From NCBI RefSeq assembly GCF_900102035.1, contig NZ_LT629689.1:5800501-5864500 (forward strand): DNA of 64,000 nucleotides, given 5' to 3'. Shown here one piece after another: positions 39,340 through 48,762 of this stretch. Under the pieces are notes generated by a model. That model was not told the DNA's origin and made no database searches. It was given only the letters and a program-made list of their open reading frames with translations. Within the stretch, counting starts at the first letter, position 1. Each line of letters begins with the position of its first letter. This DNA comes from Pseudomonas extremaustralis. Lineage in GTDB: Bacteria > Pseudomonadota > Gammaproteobacteria > Pseudomonadales > Pseudomonadaceae. Made by a program: the position numbers and the translations under genes.

Positions 39340-40674
39340 ATGACTTTCGCCACCCTTGGCCTGATCGAACCCTTGCTGCGCGCCCTTGAGACGCTTGGCT
39401 ACCAGACCCCGACGCCGGTACAGGCGCAAGCCATTCCGGCGGTGCTGGCCGGTCGCGACCTGATGGCTGCGGCCCAGACCGGCACCGGCAAGACCGCCGC
39501 TTTCGCCGTGCCGCTCCTGCAACTGCTGACCATGGAAGGGCCGAAAGTCGCCGCCAACTCGGCGCGCGCGCTGATCCTGTGCCCGACCCGCGAATTGGCC
39601 GAGCAGGTGCACGCCAGCGTCGCCGAGTACGCCCAACACCTGCCGCTGACCACTTACGCCGTGTACGGCGGCGTGAGCATCAACCCGCAGATGATGAGGC
39701 TGCGCAAAGGCGTTGACATACTGGTCGCCACCCCCGGCCGCCTGATCGACCTGTTCCGCCAGAACGCGCTGAAGCTCAATCAGCTGCAAACCCTGGTTCT
39801 GGATGAAGCCGACCGCATGCTCGACCTGGGCTTCTCCGAAGAACTGGCGAACATCTACCGCATGCTGCCGAAAAAGCGCCAGACGTTGCTGTTCTCCGCG
39901 ACCTTCTCCGATGAAATCCGCACGCTCGCCGGGCAGATGCTCAACGACCCGCTGAGCATCGAAGTCAGCCCACGCAACGTTGCCGCCAACACCGTCAAGC
40001 AATGGGTGGTGCCGGTGGACAAGAAGCGCAAGGCCGAGCTGTTCGTGCACCTGATGCGCAAGGGCCGCTGGAAGCAGGTGCTGGTGTTCGCCAAGACCCG
40101 TAACGGCGTGGACGCGCTGGTGGATAAGTTGCAGGGCCTGGGCATCAATGCCGACGGCATCCACGGCGACAAGCCCCAGGCGACCCGTCAACGTGTGCTG
40201 GACCGCTTCAAGTCGAGTGATGTGCAGATCCTGATCGCCACCGACGTGGCGGCCCGTGGCCTGGATATCGAAGACCTGCCGCTGGTGGTCAACTTCGACC
40301 TGCCGATCGTGGCCGAGGACTACATCCACCGTATCGGCCGCACCGGTCGCGCGGGCAATACCGGCGAGGCGATTTCCCTGGTGTGCGCCGATGAAGTGAA
40401 CATGCTGTCGGCCATCGAGATGCTCACGCGTCAGACCTTGATCCGCAAGATGGAGGCGGATTTCGAACCGGAGCACCGCGTGCCGGACACCGATGCCAGC
40501 GGGCAAGTGGTGAAAAAGCCGAAAAAGCCGAAGAAACCTAAAACCTCCGGCGGTGGCGGCAAGCGCAATCTGGGCAAGTGGGTGGACAGTGGTGAAGTAG
40601 CGCCGGCTGAGCCGTCGATCAAGCCGGTGCGCAAGGTGCCGGTGTTCAATACCGGGCCGCGTAAGAAGAAGTGA
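39340..40674 (+). CDS. rhlE: DEAD-box RNA helicase RhlE
   Basis: 444 residues with all DEAD motifs: GYQTPTPVQAQAIP (Q motif), AQTGTGKTAAF, PTRELAEQ, DEADRMLD, LFSATFS, and HRIGRTGRAG. After about residue 385 it has a basic low-complexity tail (VKKPKKPKKPKTSGGGGKR) that usually helps RNA binding. It takes part in RNA remodelling, ribosome assembly and cold adaptation in related bacteria. The C-terminal extension is compatible with RhlE; other DEAD-box paralogues are possible. Confidence 0.87.
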   Translation: MTFATLGLIEPLLRALETLGYQTPTPVQAQAIPAVLAGRDLMAAAQTGTGKTAAFAVPLLQLLTMEGPKVAANSARALILCPTRELAEQVHASVAEYAQHLPLTTYAVYGGVSINPQMMRLRKGVDILVATPGRLIDLFRQNALKLNQLQTLVLDEADRMLDLGFSEELANIYRMLPKKRQTLLFSATFSDEIRTLAGQMLNDPLSIEVSPRNVAANTVKQWVVPVDKKRKAELFVHLMRKGRWKQVLVFAKTRNGVDALVDKLQGLGINADGIHGDKPQATRQRVLDRFKSSDVQILIATDVAARGLDIEDLPLVVNFDLPIVAEDYIHRIGRTGRAGNTGEAISLVCADEVNMLSAIEMLTRQTLIRKMEADFEPEHRVPDTDASGQVVKKPKKPKKPKTSGGGGKRNLGKWVDSGEVAPAEPSIKPVRKVPVFNTGPRKKK

Positions 40675-40744
40675 TGTTGCGGCGTGGCTGATGTCCTATC
40701 GGCAGCAAGTCCCCCACATTTTGAATGTATTCACAAATCAAAAC

Positions 40745-40771
40745 TGTGGGAGGGGGCTTGCTCCCGATAGC
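40745..40771. repeat. Single REP element
   Basis: TGTGGGAGGGGGCTTGCTCC with the tail CGATAGC, the same palindromic unit as at 37658, between the convergent rhlE and flavoprotein genes. Confidence 0.75.
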
Positions 40772-40793
40772 GGACTTGAGTTCACCGCAAATC

Positions 40794-42020
40794 TCAAGTG
40801 TTCAACCATTCCAGCATGCCGCGCCCGGCGGCTCTGCCACTGGCAAAACACCCCGTCAGCAAATACCCGCCGGTCGGCGCTTCCCAGTCCAGCATCTCTC
40901 CCGCGCAGAACACCCCTGGCAATTGTTTGAGCATCAGGCGCTCATCCAGCGCTTCAAACGGCACGCCGCCGGCGGTGCTGATGGCCTCGTCCATTGGCCG
41001 GGTGTTCACCAGGGTCAACGGCAACGCCTTGATCGCCAGCGCCAACTGCGCTGGATCATTGAAGTGTTCCGCCGGTGCCAGCTCGCGCAACAGCGCCGCC
41101 TTCACCCCATCCAAGCCCAACTGGCTGTGCAAATGCTTGCTCATCGAGCGCGAGCCGCGCGGCTTGGCCAAGGCGGCCCGGACCTTGTCCAGCGGCTTGC
41201 CCGGCAGCAGGTCGATATGCACGGTGGCCGCGCCGTGGCGGTTGATCGCTTCACGAATCGGCGCCGACAGGGCGTAGATCAGGCTGCCCTCGATGCCGGT
41301 CGCGGTGATCACGCATTCCCCCAGGCGGGGCTTGTCGTCTGCCAGGCCGATGGCGACGTTTTTCAGCGGTGCGCCGGCGAATTTGCTGACCATCAGTTCG
41401 CTCCAGGCCGACACCTCGAAGCCGCAGTTGCTCGGCTGCAACGGAGCGCAAGACACGCCTTTGCCTGCCAGCCTCTCGACCCAGGCGCCATCGGAGCCCA
41501 GGCGCGACCAACTGCCGCCGCCGAGGGCCAGCAGCACGGCATCGCTGTGGATAGTTTTTTCGCCGTCCGGGCTGTGGATAAGTAAGCCGCCGTCCGTGCT
41601 CCAGCCCAGCCAGCGATGACGGGTGTGGATAACCACGCCCTGGTCGCGCAGGCGCTTGAGCCAGGCACGCAACAGCGGCGCAGCTTTCATGTCGGTAGGA
41701 AATACTCGGCCGGAGGTGCCGACAAAGGTCTGGATGCCCAGGCCGTGAATCCATTCGCACAATGCCTCGGCGCCAAACCCACGCAACAAGGGCGCCATCT
41801 GCGGTGCGCGTTCGGCATAACGGGCCAGGAACGCCGGGTAGGCTTCGGAGTGGGTGATGTTCATGCCACCCACGCCCGCCAGCAGGAACTTGCGTCCCAC
41901 CGAGGGCATGCCGTCGTAGAGGTCCACCCGTGCGCCCGCCAGGCTCAAGACTTCGGCGGCCATCAGCCCGGCGGGGCCACCGCCGATGATGGTGACGTGT
42001 GAGGGAGCGGTCTGAGGCAT
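40794..42020 (-). CDS. HI0933/BaiN-type flavoprotein (TIGR03862-like)
   Basis: 408 residues. FAD is bound by the N-terminal HVTIIGGGPAGLMAAEVLSLAGARVDLYD Rossmann motif. Further family signs are VGRKFLLAGVGGMNITHSE, ALGGGSWSRLGSDGAWV, and the C-terminal GVFCAGEMLDWEAPTGGYLLTGCFASGRAAG. HI0933-family flavoproteins are NAD(P)/FAD-dependent oxidoreductases with mostly unknown substrates. The gene is monocistronic, and convergent with rhlE. Confidence 0.87.
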   Translation of the reverse strand: MPQTAPSHVTIIGGGPAGLMAAEVLSLAGARVDLYDGMPSVGRKFLLAGVGGMNITHSEAYPAFLARYAERAPQMAPLLRGFGAEALCEWIHGLGIQTFVGTSGRVFPTDMKAAPLLRAWLKRLRDQGVVIHTRHRWLGWSTDGGLLIHSPDGEKTIHSDAVLLALGGGSWSRLGSDGAWVERLAGKGVSCAPLQPSNCGFEVSAWSELMVSKFAGAPLKNVAIGLADDKPRLGECVITATGIEGSLIYALSAPIREAINRHGAATVHIDLLPGKPLDKVRAALAKPRGSRSMSKHLHSQLGLDGVKAALLRELAPAEHFNDPAQLALAIKALPLTLVNTRPMDEAISTAGGVPFEALDERLMLKQLPGVFCAGEMLDWEAPTGGYLLTGCFASGRAAGRGMLEWLNT

Positions 42021-42191
42021 GGGCAGGGCTACGGTGAGGTGAATAGGCCGAGCATTCTACCCGACGACAGCGCAGCTGCCTGATCAAAAAATGTACACCT
42101 TCCTACAAGCCATGAGGCGACTCGCTTTCAGACGCTTACGCTCAACTTATCCACAGGCCGTTCCACAGGCATTGTGGGTAACGCCCACACT

Positions 42192-43112
42192 TCAATGACA
42201 ACCTGATGACGTCCACACCCGCTGGGCGCTGTGATGCAGGATGCCGTGGCGGCGGGCCAGGGCAGGGCGGTCCTTGCTGTAGCCGCCGCCGATCACGCCC
42301 ATCACCGGAATGTCGCGGCCCAGGCAGTGGCGCATCACACTTTCATCCCGGGCGGCGACGCCTGCGTCTGTCAGCTTGAGGTAACCGAGGGCGTCATCCT
42401 TGTGCACATCGACGCCGGCGTCGTACAGCACCAGGTCGGGCTGGTACAGCGGCAGCAGGTAATTGAGCGCGTCGTCCACCACCTTGAGGTAATCGGCATC
42501 GGCCATGCCCATGGGCAGCGGGATGTCCCAGTCGCTCTGGGCCTTGCGCGCCGGGAAGTTCTTTTCGCAGTGCAGCGACACGGTGATCGCATCCGGCGTG
42601 TCGTGGAGGATGCGTGCGGTGCCGTCGCCCTGGTGCACGTCGCAGTCGAAGATCAGCACGCGGTTGACCCGGCCGCTGGCCAGCAGGTAATGGCTGATCA
42701 CCGCCAGGTCATTGAAGATGCAAAAGCCTGCCGGGTAGTCGTAATGGGCGTGATGGGTGCCGCCGGCCAGGTGGCAGGCCAGGCCGTGTTCCAGCGCCTG
42801 TTCGGCCGCCAGCAGCGAGCCGCCGACCGCGCGCACCGTGCGCCGGGCCAGGGCTTCGCTCCAGGGCAGGCCGAGGCGGCGTTGGTCTTCGCGGGACAAT
42901 TCGCCGCTCATGTAGCGCTCGATATACCCAGGTTCATGGGCCAGGGCCAGAATCTCCGGGGGGCACAAGGCCGGGCGCAGCAAGTGGCTGTCCTGGGTCA
43001 GCCCGCTGGACACCAGGTGGTCGCGCAACAGGCGGAACTTGTCCATAGGGAACCGGTGGTCTGCCGGGAACTCAGGGCTGTAGTCATCGTGGTAGATCAA
43101 TGGCAAAGGCAT
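42192..43112 (-). CDS. Histone-deacetylase-family amidohydrolase
   Basis: 306 residues from the ATG at 43112 (MPLPLIYHDDYSPEFP), chosen because arginase/deacetylase proteins begin in this way. Zinc ligands are in DCDVHQGDGTARIL (Asp, His) and YDAGVDVHKDD (Asp); the active-site His pair is in AGGTHHAHYDYPAGFCIFND. Bacterial members deacetylate acetylpolyamines, acetoin or acetyl-lysine. The substrate here is unknown. A longer frame from 43160 exists but has no family match. Confidence 0.88.
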   Translation of the reverse strand: MPLPLIYHDDYSPEFPADHRFPMDKFRLLRDHLVSSGLTQDSHLLRPALCPPEILALAHEPGYIERYMSGELSREDQRRLGLPWSEALARRTVRAVGGSLLAAEQALEHGLACHLAGGTHHAHYDYPAGFCIFNDLAVISHYLLASGRVNRVLIFDCDVHQGDGTARILHDTPDAITVSLHCEKNFPARKAQSDWDIPLPMGMADADYLKVVDDALNYLLPLYQPDLVLYDAGVDVHKDDALGYLKLTDAGVAARDESVMRHCLGRDIPVMGVIGGGYSKDRPALARRHGILHHSAQRVWTSSGCH

Positions 43113-43187
43113 GGGATTTTCTGACAGGAGTCTGCGAAGGATCTTAACAGCGCTGTACACTCACGCACACGGCAAGAGAGGGGCCCC

Positions 43188-43757
43188 ATGGAGCCGATAC
43201 TGGAATTGGAAAGTGCACGCCTGGTGCTGCGCCAATGGCGCGACAGCGACCTGTCGGCGTTTGCGCAGATGTGCGCCGACCCGCAGGTGATGCGCTATTT
43301 CCCGGCGCTGCTGGACCGCCTGGAAAGCGCGGCGTTGATCGGTCGGATACGCGGCCATTTTGCCGAATACGGCTTTGGCCTGTGGGCCTTGCAACGCAAG
43401 GACACCGGTGAACTCATCGGCCTGACCGGGCTGCAGAATGTCAGCTTCGAAGCCGGCTTCACCCCGGCCGTGGAAATCTGCTGGCGCCTGGCCCGTGAGC
43501 ATTGGGGCCTGGGTTACGCCAGCGAGGCGGCATGGACAGCACTGCGTTGCGGTTTCGACCGTCTGCAACTGGACGAAATCGTCGCCTTTGCCACTGAAGC
43601 CAATCTGCCATCACAAAAAGTCATGCAGGCCATCGGTATGCATTACGATCCGCAGGCAGATTTTGAACACCCCAAGGTCGCAGTCGATGACCCGCTGCGA
43701 GCCCATGTTTTGTACCGCATCACCCGCGCCCAATGGTTGGACACGCTGCACGGATAA
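43188..43757 (+). CDS. GNAT-family N-acetyltransferase (RimJ/RimL-like)
   Basis: 189 residues: LESARLVLRQWRDSDLSAFAQM is the RimJ/RimL-type start, IGLTGLQNV the core strand, VEICWRLAREHWGLGYASEAAWTALRCGF the acetyl-CoA-binding loop and helix, and LPSQKVMQAIGM the C-terminal helix. It transfers acetyl to an amine of a protein or small molecule; the acceptor is unknown. Confidence 0.87.
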   Translation: MEPILELESARLVLRQWRDSDLSAFAQMCADPQVMRYFPALLDRLESAALIGRIRGHFAEYGFGLWALQRKDTGELIGLTGLQNVSFEAGFTPAVEICWRLAREHWGLGYASEAAWTALRCGFDRLQLDEIVAFATEANLPSQKVMQAIGMHYDPQADFEHPKVAVDDPLRAHVLYRITRAQWLDTLHG

Positions 43758-43784
43758 GCAGGCGGTCATGCTCAATAGACCCCT

Positions 43785-43809
43785 TGTAGGAGCGAGCTTG
43801 CTCGCGAAG
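43785..43809. repeat. REP-type palindrome
   Basis: TGTAGGAGCGAGCTTGCTCG followed by CGAAG, the same class as the unit at 1637. It lies between the acetyltransferase gene and tesB. Confidence 0.7.
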
Positions 43810-43882
43810 TACGCCAAAGCGCCGCGCAAGCGTTACGACCGCGCCTACAGGTAGATACCGTTTTGCTCTGAGGAGAGTTTGA

Positions 43883-44752
43883 ATGAGCCAAGTATTGGAA
43901 GATCTGGTGGACCTGCTGACCCTGGAGCCGATCGAGGAAAACCTCTTTCGCGGCCGCAGCCAGGACCTGGGTTTTCGTCAATTGTTCGGCGGCCAGGTGC
44001 TTGGCCAATCGTTGTCGGCCGCCAGCCAGACTGTAGAAGACATGCGGCACGTGCATTCCCTGCACGGTTATTTCCTGCGCCCCGGCGATGCGGCCTTGCC
44101 GGTGGTGTATTCGGTGGACCGCGTGCGCGATGGCGGCAGTTTCAGCACGCGCCGGGTCACGGCGATTCAGAAAGGCCACCCGATCTTCACTTGCAGCGCC
44201 TCGTTCCAGTACGACGAAGCCGGCTTTGAGCACCAGACCAGCATGCCCGTGGTGGTCGGCCCGGAGAACCTGCCGTCCGAACTGGAGTTGACCAAACAGC
44301 GTGCGCATCTGATCCCTGAGCACATGCGTGAAAAGCTGCTGTGCCCCAAACCGATCGAGGTGCGCCCGGTCACCGAAAAAGACCCGTTCAACCCGCAGCC
44401 GTCCGACCCGGTCAAGTACGTGTGGTTCCGCGCCGACGGCGCTCTTGCCGACACCCCCGCGCTGCATAAATACCTGCTGGCCTACGCCTCGGATTTCGGC
44501 CTGCTGACCACCTCGCTGCTGCCCCATGGCAAGACCGTGTGGCAGACCGACATGCAGGTCGCCAGCCTCGACCATGCACTGTGGTTCCACGCCGACCTGC
44601 GCGCCGATGACTGGCTGCTCTACGCCATGGACAGCCCGTGGGCCGGCAACTCCCGTGGGTTCTCCCGCGGCAGCGTGTACAACCGCGCCGGGCAATTGGT
44701 GGCGTCGGTGACCCAGGAAGGCTTGATTCGTCATCGCAAGGATTGGGCATGA
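43883..44752 (+). CDS. tesB: Acyl-CoA thioesterase II TesB
   Basis: 289 residues with the double hotdog fold of TesB: EENLFRGRSQDLGFRQLFGGQVLGQSL, HSLHGYFLRPGD, PVVYSVDRVRDGGSFSTRRVTAIQKG, and in the second half SLDHALWFHADLRADDWLLY and SRGFSRGSVYNRAGQLVASVTQEGLIR. The catalytic Asp is in SLDHALWFH. It hydrolyses medium to long acyl-CoA. The ATG follows GAGGAG. The stop overlaps the next start (ATGA). Confidence 0.94.
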   Translation: MSQVLEDLVDLLTLEPIEENLFRGRSQDLGFRQLFGGQVLGQSLSAASQTVEDMRHVHSLHGYFLRPGDAALPVVYSVDRVRDGGSFSTRRVTAIQKGHPIFTCSASFQYDEAGFEHQTSMPVVVGPENLPSELELTKQRAHLIPEHMREKLLCPKPIEVRPVTEKDPFNPQPSDPVKYVWFRADGALADTPALHKYLLAYASDFGLLTTSLLPHGKTVWQTDMQVASLDHALWFHADLRADDWLLYAMDSPWAGNSRGFSRGSVYNRAGQLVASVTQEGLIRHRKDWA

Positions 44753-45336
44753 ACCTGGCGGACATTAAACATTGGGTGTTCGACATGGACGGCACCCTCA
44801 CGGTGGCGGTGCATGACTTTGCTGCCATCCGCGTAGCCCTGGAGATTCCCCCCGAGGACGACATCCTCACGCACCTTGCCGCATTGCCGCGCGACGTGGC
44901 GGCTGCCAAGCACGCCTGGCTGCTGGAGCATGAGCGCGAACTGGCGTTGGGCTCGGTCGCCGCCGAGGGGGCGGTGGAGCTGGTACGCGAGCTGGCCGCG
45001 CGGGGTTATCGGCTGGGCATCCTGACCCGCAATGCGCGGGAGTTGGCCCATGTGACGCTGGAGGCGATCGGCCTGGTGGATTGCTTTGCCGTCGACGATG
45101 TACTGGGCCGTGATGACGCGCCGCCCAAGCCCGATCCCGGTGGTCTGCTGAAACTGGCCGCCGCCTGGGACGTACCGCCGAGCCGGATGGTGATGGTGGG
45201 CGATTACCGCTTCGACCTGGATTGCGGTCGGGCGGCAGGGGCGAAGACGGTGTTGGTGAATGTGCCGCAGAACCCGTGGCCGGAGTTGGCCGATTGGCAT
45301 GCCGAGGATTGCACGGCGCTGCGCCGGATGATCTAG
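44749..45336 (+). CDS. HAD-family hydrolase
   Basis: 195 residues from the ATG at 44749, which overlaps the tesB stop. HAD motifs: VFDMDGTLT (nucleophile Asp), ILTRN (motif II), KPDPGGLLKLA (motif III Lys), and MVGDYRFDLDCGRAAGA (motif IV). The small helical cap insertion fits phosphoglycolate-phosphatase-like enzymes. It is translationally coupled to tesB. The substrate is unknown. Confidence 0.88.
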   Translation: MNLADIKHWVFDMDGTLTVAVHDFAAIRVALEIPPEDDILTHLAALPRDVAAAKHAWLLEHERELALGSVAAEGAVELVRELAARGYRLGILTRNARELAHVTLEAIGLVDCFAVDDVLGRDDAPPKPDPGGLLKLAAAWDVPPSRMVMVGDYRFDLDCGRAAGAKTVLVNVPQNPWPELADWHAEDCTALRRMI

Positions 45337-45373
45337 CCCAGGCACTTCCCACCTTTTCATTGGGTTTCGTCGG

Positions 45374-46351
45374 TTATTTCGCGAACAACACCTTCTGGCC
45401 CTCGGGCGACGTAAACATCCCATCGCCGTTATGCCCCACCCCCGGCACTTCCACCAGCGTCTGGCGCAACTGCGGATGACGCTGCTGGAGGTCGTCGAAA
45501 TAGTAGTGTCCGCGAATCAGCCGATACGCACCCTGTGCTTCGGCGGCGCAGCTCTTGTCCAGGGCCGGGTGGTTCGGGTCGGTGTCCTGCTGGCCCAACA
45601 GGTAGGTGATATCCCGTGACACGTAGGCCTGTTCCAACCGCTCGGCGCTCTGGCCTTTGGCGTAGGCCGGCAGGTGCTGCAGGCCGTACTTCCAGTCGTT
45701 GAAGCCAGGGCAACTCGCGGCGTCGAACGTCACCGGGCGCGCGGGGCTGAAGTAGGCGTAGGACGATGGATTGGCCACCACGTAACGCAGTCGGATGCCT
45801 TCGGTTTGCAGGGTCGGGTGGTCGTGGCCGATGAGCGCGAAACGCTGCACCACCTGGCCACCGCCGGAATGCCCGGCTACCACGATTTCCTTCAATGCCG
45901 GGAAGCGCTGGCGGTTGCCCAAGTGCTCGATGATCTGGTCGAGGGCAGCGTAGGAACTGATCTGGCCAGGGCCGGTGGAAGGCGCGCCGGCCATCCAGTC
46001 GTTGCCGTTCCAGCGCAGTAGCCGGTCATCCAGGTGGTTTCGCTTCACGTCGGATGCATTCAGAAATTGCGGCGCAATGACCAGCGTCGTGCTGCCAAGC
46101 CCGGCACGCTCGGCGGCCTCGACACCGCTTTGCAGGTAGGTCTGCGCATTACGCAGGCGACCGTGCACGATGATCAGCGCGCGGGTGACCTGGGGCAGTG
46201 GCTGGCGCCAATCCTGGCTCAAGCCGAGGCTGAGGTCGCCGGACTCCAGGTGAAATCGATCGGGACTGACCTCCTTGACGCCATGTTCGGCAGCCCAAGT
46301 GGGTGAGGTGATTAACAACAGGCCCAGCAGCCATCCCGATCGTTTATTCAT
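45374..46351 (-). CDS. Exported alpha/beta-hydrolase
   Basis: 325 residues. A Sec signal (MNKRSGWLLGLLLITSPTWA, cut before AEHG) predicts a periplasmic or secreted enzyme. The alpha/beta-hydrolase features are ALIIVHGRLRNAQTY (oxyanion region), nucleophile elbow VVAGHSGGGQVV, and the late His in VPGVGHNGDGMF. An esterase or peptidase activity is expected; the substrate is unknown. It ends one base from the metallopeptidase gene on the same strand. Confidence 0.82.
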   Translation of the reverse strand: MNKRSGWLLGLLLITSPTWAAEHGVKEVSPDRFHLESGDLSLGLSQDWRQPLPQVTRALIIVHGRLRNAQTYLQSGVEAAERAGLGSTTLVIAPQFLNASDVKRNHLDDRLLRWNGNDWMAGAPSTGPGQISSYAALDQIIEHLGNRQRFPALKEIVVAGHSGGGQVVQRFALIGHDHPTLQTEGIRLRYVVANPSSYAYFSPARPVTFDAASCPGFNDWKYGLQHLPAYAKGQSAERLEQAYVSRDITYLLGQQDTDPNHPALDKSCAAEAQGAYRLIRGHYYFDDLQQRHPQLRQTLVEVPGVGHNGDGMFTSPEGQKVLFAK

Positions 46352-47239
46352 CTAAAGACTCTTGGCCCCGAAGGTGTCGCATTGAGTGATCTGGCCCTGG
46401 GCGAAGCCGGTCTTGAACCAGCGCACCCGCTGCGCCGAGGTGCCATGGGTAAACGAGTCGGGCACCACGCGGCCTTGACCTTGTTGCTGCAGACGGTCAT
46501 CGCCAATGGCGTTGGCCGCATTCAGGGCTTCTTCGATATCACCGGGCTCCAGCCAATTGAGGCGCTTTTGCGCGCGGTTGGCCCACACGCCGGCGAAGCA
46601 GTCGGCTTGCAGTTCCTGGCGCACCAACAGGCCGCCGTCGCCCTGCATCTGCCGGCCTTGTTGGCGCGCGGCCTGGATCTTGGCCGAGATCCCGAGCAGC
46701 GTCTGCACGTGGTGCCCGACTTCGTGGGCGATCACATACGCCTGGGCAAAATCGCCGGCGGCCTGGAAGCGTTGGGACATTTCGCGGAAGAAATCCAGGT
46801 CCAGGTATACCTGCCGGTCGGCCGGGCAATAGAACGGGCCGCTGGCGGAGGTGGCACCGCCGCAGGCGGAATTGATCCGGCCACGGAACAGGATCAGTTT
46901 CGGGTTCTGGTAGGCCAGGCCGTTTTCCTTGAACACCTGGCCCCAGGTGTCTTCGGTATCGCCCAGCACCGCGCGGACAAAATCGGCTTGCTCATCGTTG
47001 GCCGGCGGCGCCTGGCGCGACTGGGTGCTGACCTGGGGCGCCTGGTCCATCTGGCCGGTGAGTTGGCCGAGGAGTTGCAGCGGGTCCTGGCCGGTCAGCC
47101 AGCCAATGCCGACGATCAGGACCACGGCCGTCAGGCTCAGGCCCTTGCCGCCGCCAAAACGCATACCGCCGCCACCGCCGTCATTGTCATCGCGGGCATC
47201 CACCACGTTGTCGCTGCGTCGGCCTTTTTTCCATAGCAT
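46352..47239 (-). CDS. Neutral zinc metallopeptidase, YpfJ family
   Basis: 295 residues. MRFGGGKGLSL and a membrane segment (AVVLIVGIGWLTG) after a charged start are typical of YpfJ/KPN_02809 proteins. The catalytic zinc site is AYVIAHEVGHHVQ. Other family marks are CGGATSASGPFYCPADRQVYLDLDFF, QELQADCFAGVWAN, and the end VRWFKTGFAQGQITQCDTF. It would be anchored in the inner membrane with a periplasmic peptidase domain. The start at 47239 follows GGATTGCCCCATG. Confidence 0.9.
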   Translation of the reverse strand: MLWKKGRRSDNVVDARDDNDGGGGGMRFGGGKGLSLTAVVLIVGIGWLTGQDPLQLLGQLTGQMDQAPQVSTQSRQAPPANDEQADFVRAVLGDTEDTWGQVFKENGLAYQNPKLILFRGRINSACGGATSASGPFYCPADRQVYLDLDFFREMSQRFQAAGDFAQAYVIAHEVGHHVQTLLGISAKIQAARQQGRQMQGDGGLLVRQELQADCFAGVWANRAQKRLNWLEPGDIEEALNAANAIGDDRLQQQGQGRVVPDSFTHGTSAQRVRWFKTGFAQGQITQCDTFGAKSL

Positions 47240-47283
47240 GGGGCAATCCTCTGTGTGCTAACCGTGGTTGAGTATGGTCGCGG

Positions 47284-47697
47284 TTAACGGCAATAGCCTT
47301 CGCCGGTGGCGACGATCAGGCAGTCTTTTTTATCCGCCAGCCACTTCAGGCCGGTGGCGGCGCCATCGCCAGCGCGCAGCGATTGCGGGCCGTCGGGGCG
47401 GGTGAAGGCGATGCCGTCTTCCGCGGCTTCCCCTTTGAAGGTGCCCGCGTCTTCGGCGTCGAGACCGTATTGCATGGTCAGAAGATAGTGGCCACGGCCG
47501 ATGCTGTCGTCCTTGGCGATGGTCAGGTGGAGGCCTTCGACGCCGATCCATTGGCCAATCCACTTATCGGTGGGCGGCGTTTCCGGCACCAGGGTCGCCT
47601 GCACGGAAGGCGGCGCGGGTTTGGCGGGGGATTTCGCGTCCTGATCGCACGCGGTGAGCAGGGCAAGGGTGGACAGAACAAACAGGGCTTTTTTCAT
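47284..47697 (-). CDS. Hypothetical lipoprotein
   Basis: 137 residues with a lipoprotein signal (MKKALFVLSTLALLTAC, lipidated Cys17) and Pro-rich linker. The mature part (WIGQWIGVEGLHLTIAKDD...GHYLLTMQY...ADKKDCLIVATGEGYCR) looks like a small beta-barrel with two C-terminal Cys. No named family recognised. Confidence 0.78.
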   Translation of the reverse strand: MKKALFVLSTLALLTACDQDAKSPAKPAPPSVQATLVPETPPTDKWIGQWIGVEGLHLTIAKDDSIGRGHYLLTMQYGLDAEDAGTFKGEAAEDGIAFTRPDGPQSLRAGDGAATGLKWLADKKDCLIVATGEGYCR

Positions 47698-47882
47698 AAC
47701 GGCAGGGCCTTGGTTAAAAAGTGTGCAACGCTGGGGCTGGCGTGCAGCGTTGGACTCGAATCCCGTGATTTAGTGCGCTGTTCGCACGGTGTTTGGTTAT
47801 GCTCTCGGGGCAGATGCATGCCCGGCTGCTAGATTACCGGGTTGAGTGCCAGCGCGTTCAGCTCGCCACGCAAGAGAATTCA

Positions 47883-48761
47883 ATGACTGTCAGCACCCCC
47901 CTCTCCGGCATCAACCACCCCTTCAAAGGCATTCTGCTGATTGTGGTGGCGACCTTCCTGTTCTCCAGCCACGACGCCTTGTCCAAATACCTGGCCGGGT
48001 TCTACCCGATCGTGATGGTGGTGTGGGCGCGCTACGTGGTGCACACCTTGCTGATGGCCGGGATCTTCCTGCCGCAATCGGGCTTGCGTGTGCTGCGCAG
48101 CAAGCGGCCGGGGATGCAGGTGGTGCGGGCCTTGTGCCTGTTGGGCACCAGCCTGTTTTTTACCGCGGCGTTGCATTACATCCCGTTGGCGGAGGCCACG
48201 GCGGTGAACTTCCTCGCGCCGATCCTGGTGACGGCGCTGTCGGTACCGCTGCTCGGCGAGCATGTGACACGCGGCCAGTGGCTGGCGGTGGTCTGCGGCT
48301 TTGTCGGGGTGCTGGTGATCATCCACCCGGGCGGCGAACTGTTTACCCCCGCTGTGCTGCTGCCGCTGTGTTCGGCACTGTTCTTCTGCTTCTACCAACT
48401 GCTCACGCGCATCCTCAGCCAGTACGACACTCCGACCACCAGCAACTTCTTCGCTGGCCTGTGCAACACCTTGGTGATGAGCGCACTGGTGCCGTTCTTT
48501 TGGCAAGTCCCCACACTGTGGCACGGCGTGCTGATGCTGGCGCTGGGCACCTGTGGGATGACCGCGCACTTGATGTTGACCCAGGCATTCCGCTTTGCGG
48601 CGCCGGCCTTGCTGGCGCCGTTCGGCTATTGCCAGATCGTGTTTGCGGGGTTGTTGGGTTGGCTGGTGTTTGCCCATACCCCCGACTTGACCACGGTGGT
48701 CGGCATCGGGGTGATCTGCATGAGCGGGTTGGCCGCTGCCTGGCAGCAGCGGCGTCGGTAG
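47883..48761 (+). CDS. DMT-superfamily transporter (EamA domains)
   Basis: 292 residues from the ATG at 47883, with AAGAGA upstream; a longer open frame has no membrane-protein match. Ten membrane segments in two EamA repeats: GILLIVVATFLFSSHDALSKYLAG, WARYVVHTLLMAGIFLP, ALHYIPLAEATAVNFLAPILVTALS, and LFFCFYQLLTRILSQ. It exports or imports an unknown small molecule. It is convergent with the quinate/shikimate-type MFS gene. Confidence 0.85.
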   Translation: MTVSTPLSGINHPFKGILLIVVATFLFSSHDALSKYLAGFYPIVMVVWARYVVHTLLMAGIFLPQSGLRVLRSKRPGMQVVRALCLLGTSLFFTAALHYIPLAEATAVNFLAPILVTALSVPLLGEHVTRGQWLAVVCGFVGVLVIIHPGGELFTPAVLLPLCSALFFCFYQLLTRILSQYDTPTTSNFFAGLCNTLVMSALVPFFWQVPTLWHGVLMLALGTCGMTAHLMLTQAFRFAAPALLAPFGYCQIVFAGLLGWLVFAHTPDLTTVVGIGVICMSGLAAAWQQRRR

Positions 48762-48762
48762 A

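Noticed and set aside
38419..40506. Long open frame of 695 codons on the minus strand opposite yedA and rhlE
   Set aside because: It spans two clear genes on the other strand, is His/Gln/Arg-rich as antisense frames of GC-rich genes are, and has no domain.
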